A DNA stretch of 64,000 nt, from positions 5,008,205 through 5,072,204 of the forward strand of contig NZ_LT629783.1 of assembly GCF_900105835.1 (NCBI RefSeq), read 5' to 3'. Source of the DNA: Pseudomonas fragi (GTDB lineage: Bacteria; Pseudomonadota; Gammaproteobacteria; Pseudomonadales; Pseudomonadaceae). The translations under genes were made by a program, and so were the position numbers. Position 1 is the stretch's first letter. Every line of letters begins with the position of its first letter. Of the stretch, positions 10,256 to 19,045 are shown one piece after another. Under the pieces are notes generated by a model. That model was not told where the DNA came from and made no database searches. It worked only from the letters and a program-made list of their open reading frames with translations.

Positions 10256-10334
10256 TTTTATCAAAAAAAGAGTTTAGTGAGCGTCTGCCGGTACGGCGGG
10301 TGCTGCGCCGAATAGTTAAGGAAGTGCTTGAAAC

Positions 10335-11222
10335 ATGACCACCGTAAAACGTAAAGGCATTATCCTCGCCGGCGGTTCGGGCACGCGCTTGCATCCGCTG
10401 ACATTGGGTGTGTCCAAGCAGATGTTGCCGATCTACGACAAGCCCATGATCTTTTACCCGTTGTCAGTGTTGATGCTGGCTGGCATGCGTGAAATTCTGA
10501 TCATCTCGACGCCTGAAGATTTGCCGTGCTTCAAAAAGCTGCTGGGTGATGGCAGTCAGTACGGTATTGAGCTGAGCTACGCCGAACAGCCCAGCCCCGA
10601 TGGATTGGCGCAGGCCTTTATCATTGGCGAAGCGTTTATAGGCCAGGACCCGGTCTGTTTGATCCTGGGTGACAATATTTTTTATGGGCAGCACTTCTCG
10701 GATAATTTGCGATCGGCAATGTCCCGTGAGTCTGGCGCCACGGTATTTGGTTACCATGTATCGGACCCGGAGCGTTTTGGTGTTGTTGAATTTGATAGCA
10801 CAGGGCGTGCGTTAAGTATTGAAGAGAAACCGGAGAAGCCAAAGTCTAATTATGTCGTGACAGGCTTGTACTTTTACGACAACCAGGTGGTTGAAATAGC
10901 CAAAACAATTCAGCCGTCCCCCCGGGGCGAGCTTGAAATTACCGATATCAACCGTGCGTATCTAACGCGTAAAAACCTGGATGTTGAAATACTCGGGCGC
11001 GGGTTCGCATGGCTGGATACCGGTACCCACGAATCACTGCTTGAAGCCAGTCACTTTGTACGAACGATCGAACAACGTCAGGGATTGAAAATCGCTTGTT
11101 TGGAAGAAATTGCTTTCAACAGTGGCTGGATTACGCCTGAGCAGTTAACGGATCAGGCACAAAAATTGAAAAAAACGGGGTATGGCCAGTACCTTCAAGG
11201 GCTCTTGAAGGAGGTTGAGTAG
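10335..11222 (+). CDS. rmlA: Glucose-1-phosphate thymidylyltransferase
   Basis: A 295-aa nucleotidyltransferase: [16 protein letters not shown] at residues ~8-23, GDNIFYG (metal/nucleotide site), and FGVVEFD. It makes dTDP-glucose from dTTP and Glc-1-P, the first step to dTDP-6-deoxy sugars. It is the first gene behind the ops element, and rmlC follows after 2 bp. The rmlB and rmlD genes normally paired with it are not in this window, so they must be elsewhere or the pathway diverts. Confidence 0.93.
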   Translation: MTTVKRKGIILAGGSGTRLHPLTLGVSKQMLPIYDKPMIFYPLSVLMLAGMREILIISTPEDLPCFKKLLGDGSQYGIELSYAEQPSPDGLAQAFIIGEAFIGQDPVCLILGDNIFYGQHFSDNLRSAMSRESGATVFGYHVSDPERFGVVEFDSTGRALSIEEKPEKPKSNYVVTGLYFYDNQVVEIAKTIQPSPRGELEITDINRAYLTRKNLDVEILGRGFAWLDTGTHESLLEASHFVRTIEQRQGLKIACLEEIAFNSGWITPEQLTDQAQKLKKTGYGQYLQGLLKEVE

Positions 11223-11224
11223 TC

Positions 11225-11776
11225 ATGAAAATTACCCGCACAGAAATTCCCGATGTACTGATTATTGAACCCGCGGTGTTCAGTGACAGCCGTGGCTGGT
11301 TTATGGAGAGCTTTAATGAAAAACTGTTCAATAGTGAGTTCGAAAGGTTAGGGTTGCGTGCCCCGGGTCCTTTTGTGCAAGACAATCAATCCAGCTCCAG
11401 GAAGGGGGTATTGAGGGGGCTGCATTATCAGATGGCCCCCCATGCCCAGGGCAAGCTTGTAAGAGTTGTGCAGGGTTCAGTATTCGATGTTGCCGTTGAT
11501 ATTCGCAAAGACTCGGCGACCTATCTCAAATGGGTCGGTGTTGAGTTGAGCAGCAACAACAGAAAAATGCTGTGGATACCTGAAGGCTTTGCACATGGCT
11601 TTTTGGCCTTGGAGGATGACACCCTCTTATTATATAAAACCACTGATTACTATCAGCCAGGTGCCGAGCGTTCACTGCGTTGGGATGATGTTGCATTTAA
11701 CATAGATTGGCCTGCAGTAGGGCAGATGATTATCAGTCCAAAAGATGAGGCAGCGCCTGAGTATTGTCCACAGTAG
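11225..11776 (+). CDS. rmlC: dTDP-4-dehydrorhamnose 3,5-epimerase
   Basis: A 183-aa cupin-fold epimerase: VFSDSRGWFMESFNE near the N terminus, QDNQSSSRKGVLRGLHYQ with the catalytic His, and WIPEGFAHGFL. The family epimerises C3 and C5 of dTDP-4-keto-6-deoxyglucose on the way to dTDP-L-rhamnose. It directly follows rmlA and precedes the flippase gene by 145 bp. Full family length and all landmarks make function likely, although the partner reductase RmlD is absent here. Confidence 0.92.
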   Translation: MKITRTEIPDVLIIEPAVFSDSRGWFMESFNEKLFNSEFERLGLRAPGPFVQDNQSSSRKGVLRGLHYQMAPHAQGKLVRVVQGSVFDVAVDIRKDSATYLKWVGVELSSNNRKMLWIPEGFAHGFLALEDDTLLLYKTTDYYQPGAERSLRWDDVAFNIDWPAVGQMIISPKDEAAPEYCPQ

Positions 11777-11921
11777 AGATTGATCAGCCGTGAGTGCGGC
11801 TCCATAGGCAGGCTTTAAGTCAGTGTTTAAAGTGTGCTTTAAGTGTAGCGTGCGACTCAAACAATAATAGGCGAGCGTCTCCACGATTGCGCAAGTCGGG
11901 CTCTGTGATTTGAAATGTTGA

Positions 11922-13184
11922 GTGGGGATTCCTTTGGCAAAGCTGAGAGCGGGTATTCATTTTGCGTCAGCAACGCTCGTCAAGACTGTCGCTGGATTGA
12001 TTGTTATAAAGCTCCTCGCGATGAAGCTTGGGCCTGATGGCTTTGGTCAGTTAGGCCAACTAATGACGCTCGTTGCAATCACCAGCATGTTTGCGGGCGG
12101 AGGTGTAGCCAACGGCCTTATCAAGGCACTGGCGAAAACGCCGGTGACCACAACTGAAGGGGCGTCGTGGTTTTCAACAGCCTTCACAATTGCCACCCTC
12201 TTTGCACTGTTGGTCGCCATCGGGCTTTCTGTGTTTTCAGGGGTTTTGGTGGATCGGTTAATGCTGGGCGGGCTCGCTTTCTTAGTGGGTTTGTTGGCGA
12301 TAAGTCAGACGATTGTTGGGTATGGGAGTCTTGCGCAGTCGGAGGCCAGCAGTCGTGGGGAAACCAGTTTTTATGCCAAGGCCAATATCATTGGAACGGT
12401 GATTGGTTTGGCGGTGCTTTTTGTCGCGGTCTCCTATTTTGGGTTTGCAGGTGCCGCGTATTCAATAGTTGTTATGCCTTCGCTTGTAGGGCTCGTCGCC
12501 CTTGTGCTCATGTTTAAACGGGTCGATATATTCCGGCATGTAAAGTTTTCCCTTGAGGCACACAAGGCAAAGTGGCTGCTGTCATTCTCCATGATTACAC
12601 TGGTTGGGGCGCTTTCAATACCGCTCGCGCAAATCATTATTCGCGACGTCATGGCGCAACGTCTTGGGTGGTCGCAAGTGGGGTTGTGGCAAGGGGTTGT
12701 AAAATTATCCGATGTGTATATGCAGTTTGTTGGGGTTGTTCTTGCAAACTATGCTTTGCCGCGCTGTGCCGCTGCGAAAACCGACAGGGCATCAGGTGCT
12801 GAGTTAGCCAACATTATGTGTTGGCTGCTTGCAACGCTGACGCTGGGGTTTTTTGTACTTTATTTTATGAAAGAAATGATCATTCAGTTGGTGTTTTCAG
12901 ATGCCTTTATGGGGATGTCTGATTACTTCATTCCGCAGATGATCGGCGATATATTCAGAACTATTGCAGCCGGGATTTCGTTCGCGCTGATGGCGCGTGG
13001 AATAGTCAAAATTTCGATGGTCTTTGAATTGCTGCAGGGTATAGTCCTGGTGCTCGTTTTTTATGCCCTCATCGACCGTTTTGCAGGTATGGCGCCAGTG
13101 TATGCTCATTTGACTACGTATGGTTTTCTGGCGGTTGTAATGTCTGTCATTTATTGGCTTAAATTCAGAAGAGTGGTCAAGTGA
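11922..13184 (+). CDS. wzx: O-antigen flippase Wzx
   Basis: A 420-aa polytopic membrane protein with about 12 hydrophobic segments and the N-terminal amphipathic ASATLVKTVAGLIVIKLLA region typical of the MOP/PST exporter superfamily; overall it resembles WzxE-type lipid-III flippases. It should move undecaprenyl-PP-linked repeat units to the periplasm. The start is uncertain: GTG 11922 is given, but TTG 11934 behind GTGGGG is also possible. The stop overlaps the next gene by 4 bp (GTGA). G+C here is clearly lower than in the flanking housekeeping genes, as usual for O-antigen loci. Confidence 0.85.
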   Translation: MGIPLAKLRAGIHFASATLVKTVAGLIVIKLLAMKLGPDGFGQLGQLMTLVAITSMFAGGGVANGLIKALAKTPVTTTEGASWFSTAFTIATLFALLVAIGLSVFSGVLVDRLMLGGLAFLVGLLAISQTIVGYGSLAQSEASSRGETSFYAKANIIGTVIGLAVLFVAVSYFGFAGAAYSIVVMPSLVGLVALVLMFKRVDIFRHVKFSLEAHKAKWLLSFSMITLVGALSIPLAQIIIRDVMAQRLGWSQVGLWQGVVKLSDVYMQFVGVVLANYALPRCAAAKTDRASGAELANIMCWLLATLTLGFFVLYFMKEMIIQLVFSDAFMGMSDYFIPQMIGDIFRTIAAGISFALMARGIVKISMVFELLQGIVLVLVFYALIDRFAGMAPVYAHLTTYGFLAVVMSVIYWLKFRRVVK

Positions 13185-14395
13185 ATATTTTATTGTTGTG
13201 CACGAAGTTTTCTATGGATGAAAATGATCCTTGGCTCACCAATGAACTGGCAGGGTCATTGCAACGTGCAGGCAATAGAGTCACTGTGCTTTGTCTCGAC
13301 TGGGCTGGAAAGCTTGGCAGTGAGAAAAGTGCTTTTTTTACTACGTCGGCCGGCACGCAAGTCTATGTCGAGAAGCCAGTCTCCGTGTTCCGTCGTTTTT
13401 CGCTACTGTCCAAGCTCTTTAAATGGGCTGGATCTTCTTGCGTGGCTTCACTGCGGGTTGCAAGGCTGGAGAGAGAAAATAACTATGATTTGGTTATTTG
13501 CTTTTCTCCCTTGGTAACCATGGGCCTTCCTGCTGCCTGGCTGGCGGGAGTGAAAAAGAAAAACTCGCTCCTTATTCAATGGGACTTTTTTCCTTATCAT
13601 CAACGGCAGATTGGCATGATGTCGCCCGGGGTGGTTTTTAATATCGCCAGGAAAGTAGAAGGCTACTTGATTAGTCGCTTTAAATATATTGGTTGTCTGT
13701 CACCCGCCAATATTGCCTATTTGCAATCGCATTACCCGATCCGTCGTGAACAGCATGTGTTTACCCTGCCTATCTGGGGGGAGGGTAGCGCTTTGCCTAA
13801 GAGCGATGTTTCCTTGGTGCGCGAAAAGTATGCACTTCCCGAAGACAAGGCCATTATTGTCTTTGGTGGGCAGCTGGTGCATGGGCGTGGGATAGAAGAT
13901 ATTTTGGCCGTTGCCCATCTGGCCAAGCAGCAGTCTCTCCCTGTCGTGTTTTTGATCATCGGTAGTGGGTCGTTAGAATCCCTTGTGGATGATTATATTT
14001 GTGCGGGGCATGCGAACGTTATTCGCTTCGCGCATGTTCCACGCCAAGAGTATCTCGAAATAATTGCTGCTTGTGATTTGGCTCTGGTATGCACCGTCAG
14101 GGATGTCGATGTGCCGAGCTATCCGTCTAAAACGATCGATTACTTGAGAGTGGGTCTCCCCATAGTCGCTTCAGTTGAAAAAACAACGGACTATGGAGAA
14201 CACATTGCACAGTTGGGAGTGGGGGTTTATACCGAAGCGGGTAACCCTGAAGCGCTCCTTGGTGTCATTGACAATCTACTGAAAAATCCGGATCTACTGG
14301 GCGCGATGAAGGCGCAGGGCCCCACCTGTTTTAAAGAGTATTTTGAAGTCGATCGCGTTGTCTCAAAACTTTTAAACGTTGTTGCAGTACATTAA
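13181..14395 (+). CDS. Glycosyltransferase family 4
   Basis: A 404-aa GT-B fold protein. The N-terminal half has the acceptor-side region (MNILLLCTKF...), and the C-terminal half has IVFGGQLVHGRGIEDIL, VFLIIGSGSLE and the CTVRDVDVPSYPSKTIDYLRVGLPIVAS segment, which corresponds to the E-x7-E-type nucleotide-sugar site, with the first acidic position not obvious. It presumably adds one sugar of the repeat unit at the cytoplasmic face; donor and acceptor cannot be read from sequence. It starts at GTG inside the wzx stop and is translationally coupled to it. Confidence 0.8.
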   Translation: MNILLLCTKFSMDENDPWLTNELAGSLQRAGNRVTVLCLDWAGKLGSEKSAFFTTSAGTQVYVEKPVSVFRRFSLLSKLFKWAGSSCVASLRVARLERENNYDLVICFSPLVTMGLPAAWLAGVKKKNSLLIQWDFFPYHQRQIGMMSPGVVFNIARKVEGYLISRFKYIGCLSPANIAYLQSHYPIRREQHVFTLPIWGEGSALPKSDVSLVREKYALPEDKAIIVFGGQLVHGRGIEDILAVAHLAKQQSLPVVFLIIGSGSLESLVDDYICAGHANVIRFAHVPRQEYLEIIAACDLALVCTVRDVDVPSYPSKTIDYLRVGLPIVASVEKTTDYGEHIAQLGVGVYTEAGNPEALLGVIDNLLKNPDLLGAMKAQGPTCFKEYFEVDRVVSKLLNVVAVH

Positions 14396-14414
14396 TTGGC
14401 TTATTAGGTGCTGA

Positions 14415-15710
14415 ATGCAGAATAAATTTGGAGCGTTTCAGTACCTGCCTTTATTCTGCGCCGGGGGCTATTTGTGCTTGACCGTGGCCCTTTTTTTCTG
14501 GGGGGCATTTCACTGGCCTGTGGACAACGGCGGTCTATTGGCACTGTTTTTGGGTATCACTTTATTTGGCATCGGCTTGGGTTTTTTTATCGGTGTCGTA
14601 AAGCAAGGGGCAGGCAACGAGTTAAGGTCCTGGAGGACTTTTTATCGTATCGGTGCCGTCGCCAGCACGGCATTGGTTTTTCCGGCAACTTGGGTATACA
14701 CAGGTAAATGGCCTTGGGAAATTTTCAGTGTATTGGGCGATCAGGGACTTGCTTACCGTGAAATGCTGATGGCGCTTGAGGCCGATGAATCAGGAGTCAG
14801 GGGCTATCTGGCCATTGTGCGAGCTGTTTTAGCCCCTTTTGTATTTTGCGTTGTTCCCTTCGCAATCTTGAAGTGGAAAGAACTCAACAAATTGGATGTG
14901 CTGCTGCTGATTTGTCATGTCCTCGCCATTCTGGTCTTTTCGTTTATGCGTGGAACAGATCGTGAAACGGGAGACTTGCTGGTCTATGTAATTATGGTGT
15001 CAACGGTTGTCATTGCCCGACTGACTGTCAGGGATGGTCGTTTTCCATTTAAGTTGTCTCGAATTATTGTGATCTCGCTCTTTCTGGGCGCTGTTTTCTT
15101 TTTTACCTTTTCGCTATTTATCGAGCGCAAGGAATCAAGGATGGGAGGGGCTGAAAGCTTTTGTATTGCACAGGGGGTCGTATGTTCAGAGCGTGACCCT
15201 AGAGAGGCAGAGCTGTTCAAAGGCAGCGCATTTGCTTTCGAAATGCTTACCGCCTATGTGTCCCAAGGCTATTTTGGACTTTCCTTAGGGCTTAAGGAGG
15301 AATTTACATCGACCTATGGGTTAGGTCACTCGTCATTCATCATGAGCATGTACACAAAATTTTTTGACGATTCAATGTACAAAAGAAGTTATCTGTACAA
15401 GATCAGTCAGGCGGGTTGGGATGACAAGGCCCAGTGGTCGACAATTTTTGCGTGGATTGCCAGCGACGTCAGCTTCCCGGCAGTCCCCCTATTGATGGTT
15501 GTCTTTGGGTTCTTGTGGGGAAGTTCCTGGCGGAGCGCTGTTGTGTATGGCAGTGATACGGGGGCTTTGATTTTTCTGTTTATGTCCCTGGCTGTTTTTT
15601 ATATGCCCGCTAACAACCAGTTGACACAAACCCTGGATTCATACTTTGCGTTTGTGTTCTGGCTTTTTATGTGGTTGTGCAATTCCAGGAATAAAGACAG
15701 CAACAGTTAA
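14415..15710 (+). CDS. wzy: O-antigen polymerase Wzy (predicted)
   Basis: A 431-aa protein made almost wholly of hydrophobic segments (about 10-12) with a larger polar loop around residues ~235-340, the usual Wzy layout. Sequence conservation in Wzy is poor, so the call rests on topology and on position between wzx/glycosyltransferase and sugar-synthesis genes. It is the only candidate polymerase in the locus. It should join repeat units in the periplasm, with length controlled by the upstream Wzz. Confidence 0.7.
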   Translation: MQNKFGAFQYLPLFCAGGYLCLTVALFFWGAFHWPVDNGGLLALFLGITLFGIGLGFFIGVVKQGAGNELRSWRTFYRIGAVASTALVFPATWVYTGKWPWEIFSVLGDQGLAYREMLMALEADESGVRGYLAIVRAVLAPFVFCVVPFAILKWKELNKLDVLLLICHVLAILVFSFMRGTDRETGDLLVYVIMVSTVVIARLTVRDGRFPFKLSRIIVISLFLGAVFFFTFSLFIERKESRMGGAESFCIAQGVVCSERDPREAELFKGSAFAFEMLTAYVSQGYFGLSLGLKEEFTSTYGLGHSSFIMSMYTKFFDDSMYKRSYLYKISQAGWDDKAQWSTIFAWIASDVSFPAVPLLMVVFGFLWGSSWRSAVVYGSDTGALIFLFMSLAVFYMPANNQLTQTLDSYFAFVFWLFMWLCNSRNKDSNS

Positions 15711-15737
15711 CTGTGTTTTTGAGCGAGTGAGGTTTTC

Positions 15738-16766
15738 ATGTTTAAAGATAAAACGCTTCTGATTACCGGTGGCACAGGTTCTTTTGGTAATGCAGTGCTT
15801 AAAAGGTTCCTGTCTACCGATATCAAAGAAATCCGAATTTTTAGCCGTGATGAAAAAAAGCAAGATGACATGCGTAAGCGTTTTGCCAGTGATAAGCTAA
15901 AGTTTTATATTGGCGATGTGCGTGACTATCAAAGCATTTTGAATGCAACCCGCGGTGTTGATTTTATTTTTCATGCTGCCGCGCTCAAGCAAGTTCCATC
16001 GTGTGAGTTTCACCCGATGGAGGCTGTCAAGACCAACGTGTTGGGTACCGATAATGTTCTTGAAGCGGCGATTCAAAACAATATCAAGCGTGTCATTTGC
16101 CTGAGCACTGATAAAGCTGTGTACCCTATCAATGCAATGGGCATTTCCAAGGCGATGATGGAAAAGGTCATGGTCGCCAAATCACGTGCAGGCAACTCAA
16201 CGGTCATTTGTGCGACCCGTTATGGCAACGTCATGGCTTCCCGTGGTTCGGTCATTCCGTTGTTCATTGATCAGATTCGGGCAGGCAAGTCGCTGTCGAT
16301 CACCGACCCGAACATGACGCGTTTTATGATGACGCTGGCCGATGCGGTCGACCTCGTTTTGTATGCCTTTGAACATGGCAACAATGGCGATATTTTCGTG
16401 CAAAAGGCGCCGGCGGCTACGGTCGATGTCCTGGCCCGTGCGCTAACGGACTTGGTAGGCAAGCCCCAACACCCGATTCAGGTTATCGGTACTCGCCACG
16501 GTGAAAAGTTGTACGAGGCCTTATTGAGTCGTGAAGAAATGGCCTGCGCAGAGGATATGGGCGATTACTTCCGGGTTTTGCCAGATCTTCGTGACCTGAA
16601 CTACAGCAAATTTGTTGAGCAGGGCGAAGAGAAAATTTCTCAGACAGAAGACTACAACTCGCATAACACCGAGCGTCTCGACGTTGAAGGCATGAAGCGC
16701 TTGCTACTCAAACTGGATTTTATGCGTGCGATCCAGCGCGGCGAATTTGCAACGCCTGAGGAGTGA
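15738..16766 (+). CDS. wbjB: UDP-GlcNAc 4,6-dehydratase/5-epimerase (WbjB/CapE type)
   Basis: A 342-aa extended SDR enzyme: LLITGGTGSFGNAVLKRF Rossmann loop at residues ~7-24, SRDEKKQ, and STDKAVYPINAMGISKAMMEK, where the catalytic Tyr is replaced by Met (M...K). That substitution is a hallmark of the FlaA1/CapE/WbjB dehydratases. It makes the 4-keto-6-deoxy intermediate for UDP-L-FucNAc. It is followed, with start/stop overlap in sequence, by wbjC and then wbjD, the complete three-enzyme set. Confidence 0.92.
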   Translation: MFKDKTLLITGGTGSFGNAVLKRFLSTDIKEIRIFSRDEKKQDDMRKRFASDKLKFYIGDVRDYQSILNATRGVDFIFHAAALKQVPSCEFHPMEAVKTNVLGTDNVLEAAIQNNIKRVICLSTDKAVYPINAMGISKAMMEKVMVAKSRAGNSTVICATRYGNVMASRGSVIPLFIDQIRAGKSLSITDPNMTRFMMTLADAVDLVLYAFEHGNNGDIFVQKAPAATVDVLARALTDLVGKPQHPIQVIGTRHGEKLYEALLSREEMACAEDMGDYFRVLPDLRDLNYSKFVEQGEEKISQTEDYNSHNTERLDVEGMKRLLLKLDFMRAIQRGEFATPEE

Positions 16767-16768
16767 CC

Positions 16769-17887
16769 ATGAAGGTTCTGATTACGGGTGCAAATGGATT
16801 TGTTGGAAAAAATCTTGCCGTACATTTGAAAGAGCGCAAAGACATTGAAGTGCTTTGTGCTTTTCGCGACGATGACCCAGCGTCCCTGATTACAAAGGTC
16901 GCTCAGGTTGATTTTATTTTTCATCTTGCCGGGGTCAATCGCCCCAAAGATGTAGAAGAGTTTAAAGCCGGCAACACTGACTTGACCCAGCAGTTGGCAG
17001 ACGCGATTGTTGCCAGTGGCCGGAAAATCCCGTTGGTCTACACGTCTTCCACTCAGGCGGCACAGGACAACGCTTACGGTTTGAGCAAGCTTGGGGCTGA
17101 AGACGTTCTGACCCGCCTGGCAGCGACTCACGGCAGCAATGTGTATTTATTCCGCCTGCCGAATGTTTTTGGCAAGTGGGCGCGACCGAACTATAACTCC
17201 GCTGTCGCGACGTTCTGCCATAACATTGCTCGGGGTTTGCCGATACAGATCAATGACCCTTGCGCGCAGATTACCCTGGTTTATATTGATGATGTGGTCA
17301 GGCATTTTGTGGCGTTAATGGATGGCCTGAAGCCAGACGCGTCGTTTGTGACGGTGGAACCGCAGTACGAGATCACCGTAGGCGATTTGTCCAAAACGCT
17401 GCACGCTTTCCGTGAGAGCCGCAATACGCTGATTACGGAGCCTGTCGGTAAAGGCTTGATTCGCGCGCTGTATTCCACTTACCTGAGTTATTTGCCGCCA
17501 GAAAGCTTTACCTACGAGGTACCGAAGTATGGTGACCCTCGTGGTGTATTTGTCGAAATGCTCAAGACCCCCGATGCGGGGCAGTTCTCGTACTTTACAG
17601 CGCACCCCGGGATCACCCGTGGCGGCCACTATCACCACACCAAAACGGAAAAGTTTTTAGTGATCCGCGGTGAGGCCAGTTTCAAGTTCAGGCACATCGT
17701 GACGGGTGAGTTTTATGAACTCCACACAAGTGGAGAACAACCCGTTATTGTTGAGACGGTGCCTGGCTGGACCCACGACGTTACCAATATCGGCCAAGAA
17801 GAAATGATTGTCATGCTGTGGGCAAATGAAATATTTGATCGAGCACATCCTGATACATACGCATTGGCCGTCGGTGATCACGCTTAA
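16769..17887 (+). CDS. wbjC: Bifunctional reductase/epimerase for UDP-L-FucNAc (WbjC/CapF type)
   Basis: A 372-aa protein with an N-terminal SDR reductase domain (VLITGANGFVGKNLA; STQAAQDNAYGLSKLGAED active-site region) and a C-terminal cupin domain from about residue 240 (PGITRGGHYHHTKTEKF, metal-binding histidines). This two-domain layout is that of CapF, which epimerises at C3 and reduces C4. ATG 16769 is preferred to GTG 16763 because GAGGAG stands about 6 bp before it. It acts between WbjB and WbjD. Confidence 0.92.
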   Translation: MKVLITGANGFVGKNLAVHLKERKDIEVLCAFRDDDPASLITKVAQVDFIFHLAGVNRPKDVEEFKAGNTDLTQQLADAIVASGRKIPLVYTSSTQAAQDNAYGLSKLGAEDVLTRLAATHGSNVYLFRLPNVFGKWARPNYNSAVATFCHNIARGLPIQINDPCAQITLVYIDDVVRHFVALMDGLKPDASFVTVEPQYEITVGDLSKTLHAFRESRNTLITEPVGKGLIRALYSTYLSYLPPESFTYEVPKYGDPRGVFVEMLKTPDAGQFSYFTAHPGITRGGHYHHTKTEKFLVIRGEASFKFRHIVTGEFYELHTSGEQPVIVETVPGWTHDVTNIGQEEMIVMLWANEIFDRAHPDTYALAVGDHA

Positions 17888-17910
17888 GCTGCTTGGAGTA
17901 GAGACTTGTT

Positions 17911-19041
17911 ATGAAAAAATTGAAAGTTGTTACTGTTGTCGGCACCCGACCGGAAATCATTCGTTTGTCTCGCGTCATGGCAGCACTGGACGAGCACTGT
18001 GACCATATTCTGGTACACACCGGTCAAAATTATGACTACGAATTGAATCAGATATTCTTTGATGATCTGGAGATTCGTAAACCGGATCATTTTTTAAACG
18101 CGGCGGGTGCCAGCGGAGCGGAAACGATCGGTAATGTCATTATCGCCGTAGACCGTGTGCTTGCAGAGATCGAGCCTCACGCGCTGTTGGTCCTGGGCGA
18201 TACCAATAGCTGTATGGCTGTTATTCCTGCCAAACGTCGCAAGATTCCTACGTTCCATATGGAAGCTGGTAATCGTTGTTTTGATATGCGCGTCCCTGAG
18301 GAGATCAATCGTCGTATTGTCGACCACACGGCGGACATCAACCTGACCTACAGCACCATTGCACGTGACTATCTGCTGCGAGAAGGCCTCTCTCCGGATA
18401 TGGTCATCAAAACCGGCAGTCCGATGTTCGAAGTGCTCAATCATTATCGTCCAGGTATTGATGCTTCTGATGTGCTTGAGCGCCTGGGGCTTGAAGCGGG
18501 CAAGTTTTTTGTTGTGAGCGCCCATCGTGAAGAAAACATTGATTCTGACAAGAACTTCCTGAAGCTGGTTGATGTGTTGAACGCAGTTGCCGAGCATTAT
18601 GGTTATCCGGTGATTGTCTCCACTCATCCGCGCACCCAAAAGCGTGTCGATGCCATGGGCGTGACATTCCACGAACAGGTGCGTTTGCTCAAACCGCTGG
18701 GTTTCAAAGACTACAACAAGCTACAGCTTGACGCCAAGGCGGCACTCTCCGACAGCGGTACCATTAATGAAGAGTCGTCGATCCTTAACTTCGCGGCCTT
18801 GAACTTGCGTGAAGCCCATGAACGCCCGGAAGGTATGGAAGAAGCCGCTGTGATGATGGTGGGCCTGGAGGTTGAGCGGGTGATGCAGGCTTTGGCATTG
18901 CTGGAGAGCCAGAAACGTGGTGCAAACCGCTCGTTTCGTCTGGTAGAGGACTACAGCATGCCAAATGTCTCCGACAAAATTGTTCGCATCATTCACAGCT
19001 ATCGCGACTACGTCATGCGTGTGGTCTGGAAAAGGTATTAA
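17911..19041 (+). CDS. wbjD: UDP-HexNAc 2-epimerase (WbjD/CapG type)
   Basis: A 376-aa non-hydrolysing UDP-GlcNAc 2-epimerase fold: VVGTRPEIIRLSRVM, HTGQNYDYELNQIFF, GDTNSCM, HMEAGNRC, VSAHREENID and SDSGTINEESSIL. In this neighbourhood it should perform the last step, 2-epimerisation to UDP-N-acetyl-L-fucosamine, after WbjB and WbjC. A WecB role (ManNAc) is the alternative but fits the context less well. A glycosyltransferase gene follows after 4 bp. Confidence 0.9.
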   Translation: MKKLKVVTVVGTRPEIIRLSRVMAALDEHCDHILVHTGQNYDYELNQIFFDDLEIRKPDHFLNAAGASGAETIGNVIIAVDRVLAEIEPHALLVLGDTNSCMAVIPAKRRKIPTFHMEAGNRCFDMRVPEEINRRIVDHTADINLTYSTIARDYLLREGLSPDMVIKTGSPMFEVLNHYRPGIDASDVLERLGLEAGKFFVVSAHREENIDSDKNFLKLVDVLNAVAEHYGYPVIVSTHPRTQKRVDAMGVTFHEQVRLLKPLGFKDYNKLQLDAKAALSDSGTINEESSILNFAALNLREAHERPEGMEEAAVMMVGLEVERVMQALALLESQKRGANRSFRLVEDYSMPNVSDKIVRIIHSYRDYVMRVVWKRY

Positions 19042-19045
19042 GTAA

